Program-made: the position numbers and the translations under genes
The notes under the pieces: model-generated
What the model was told of the DNA's origin: nothing
The model's database searches: none
Seen by the model: the letters and a program-made list of their open reading frames with translations, nothing else
Shown here: one piece after another, positions 63,810-64,000 of the stretch
Layout of the letters: each line of letters begins with the position of its first letter
How positions within the stretch are numbered: the first letter of the stretch is position 1
Source: Sthenelais limicola
Taxonomy: Eukaryota > Annelida > Polychaeta > Phyllodocida > Sigalionidae
Assembly (NCBI GenBank): GCA_942159475.1
Contig: OW804097.1
Span: forward strand, 109,182,582 to 109,246,581
Direction: 5' to 3'
DNA: 64,000 bases

Positions 63810-64000
63810 AAGAGGGAAAGCCCTATCCAGGAACTATTTACTGCAGTATAACATTCATGCCCATCTGTTATGGACAAACTGCTCCATCTAATTCAATAAC
63901 TACTAGGCATCGTCTGAAAACAAGTGATAATTTATTCATATAGCGCTAAGTTGTCACAAAGTACTGGCGATAGATTATAGAGATAATCGATGCTGTAGCT

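Overview
This is an animal nuclear genome window. It is AT-rich, with GT-AG introns of roughly 0.1 to 4 kb, no operons, and abundant non-LTR and inverted-repeat transposon debris. The main gene is the cilium gene NPHP4, so the host is ciliated. The repeat style (many palindromic MITE-like elements, GAATT-type retroposon tails) suggests a marine invertebrate. I cannot name the species from sequence alone.

Right half (28.9-62.1 kb, minus strand): one large gene, the orthologue of nephrocystin-4. I resolved 28 coding exons with compatible splice phases. They sum to 4485 bases, or 1494 residues plus a stop codon at 28904. The extreme N-terminus (a few tens of residues by comparison with vertebrate NPHP4) must lie above 64 kb. 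NPHP4 works with NPHP1 and RPGRIP1L at the ciliary transition zone. Two exons are weaker: a 15-base acidic micro-exon at 52918-52932 and a proline-rich exon at 47647-47703.

Left half: (1) 2989-5092, minus strand, a 5'-truncated non-LTR retrotransposon with an intact 592-residue reverse-transcriptase frame, an AATAAA signal and an A-tail, but no endonuclease. (2) About 8.3-12.35 kb, minus strand, a probable small secreted-protein gene: TATA-like box, untranslated first exon, signal-peptide exon, and an exon of Ser/Asp/Thr-rich repeats with two RKKR sites. Similar repeat sequence continues past the stop through two frame breaks. (3) 13368-13637, plus strand, a fragment resembling the basic linker before a reverse transcriptase.

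Repeats: a palindromic element family of about 230-250 bases (here MITE-A) has about 16 full or partial copies. One copy is split by a 3.7-kb element with inverted arms of about 1.1 kb. There is also a hAT-like 559-base element flanked by GATTCCAG on both sides, two copies of a family whose ends carry the POU octamer ATTTGCAT, a near-perfect 223-base palindrome nested in a larger inverted-repeat element, two tRNA-derived SINE-like sequences, a short interstitial telomere run, and a long GAA tract about 50 bases from an NPHP4 splice donor.

I saw no rRNA, convincing functional tRNA, CRISPR array or prokaryotic feature. Exon ends were read by eye from splice consensus, reading phase and recalled NPHP4 similarity; errors of a base or so are possible.
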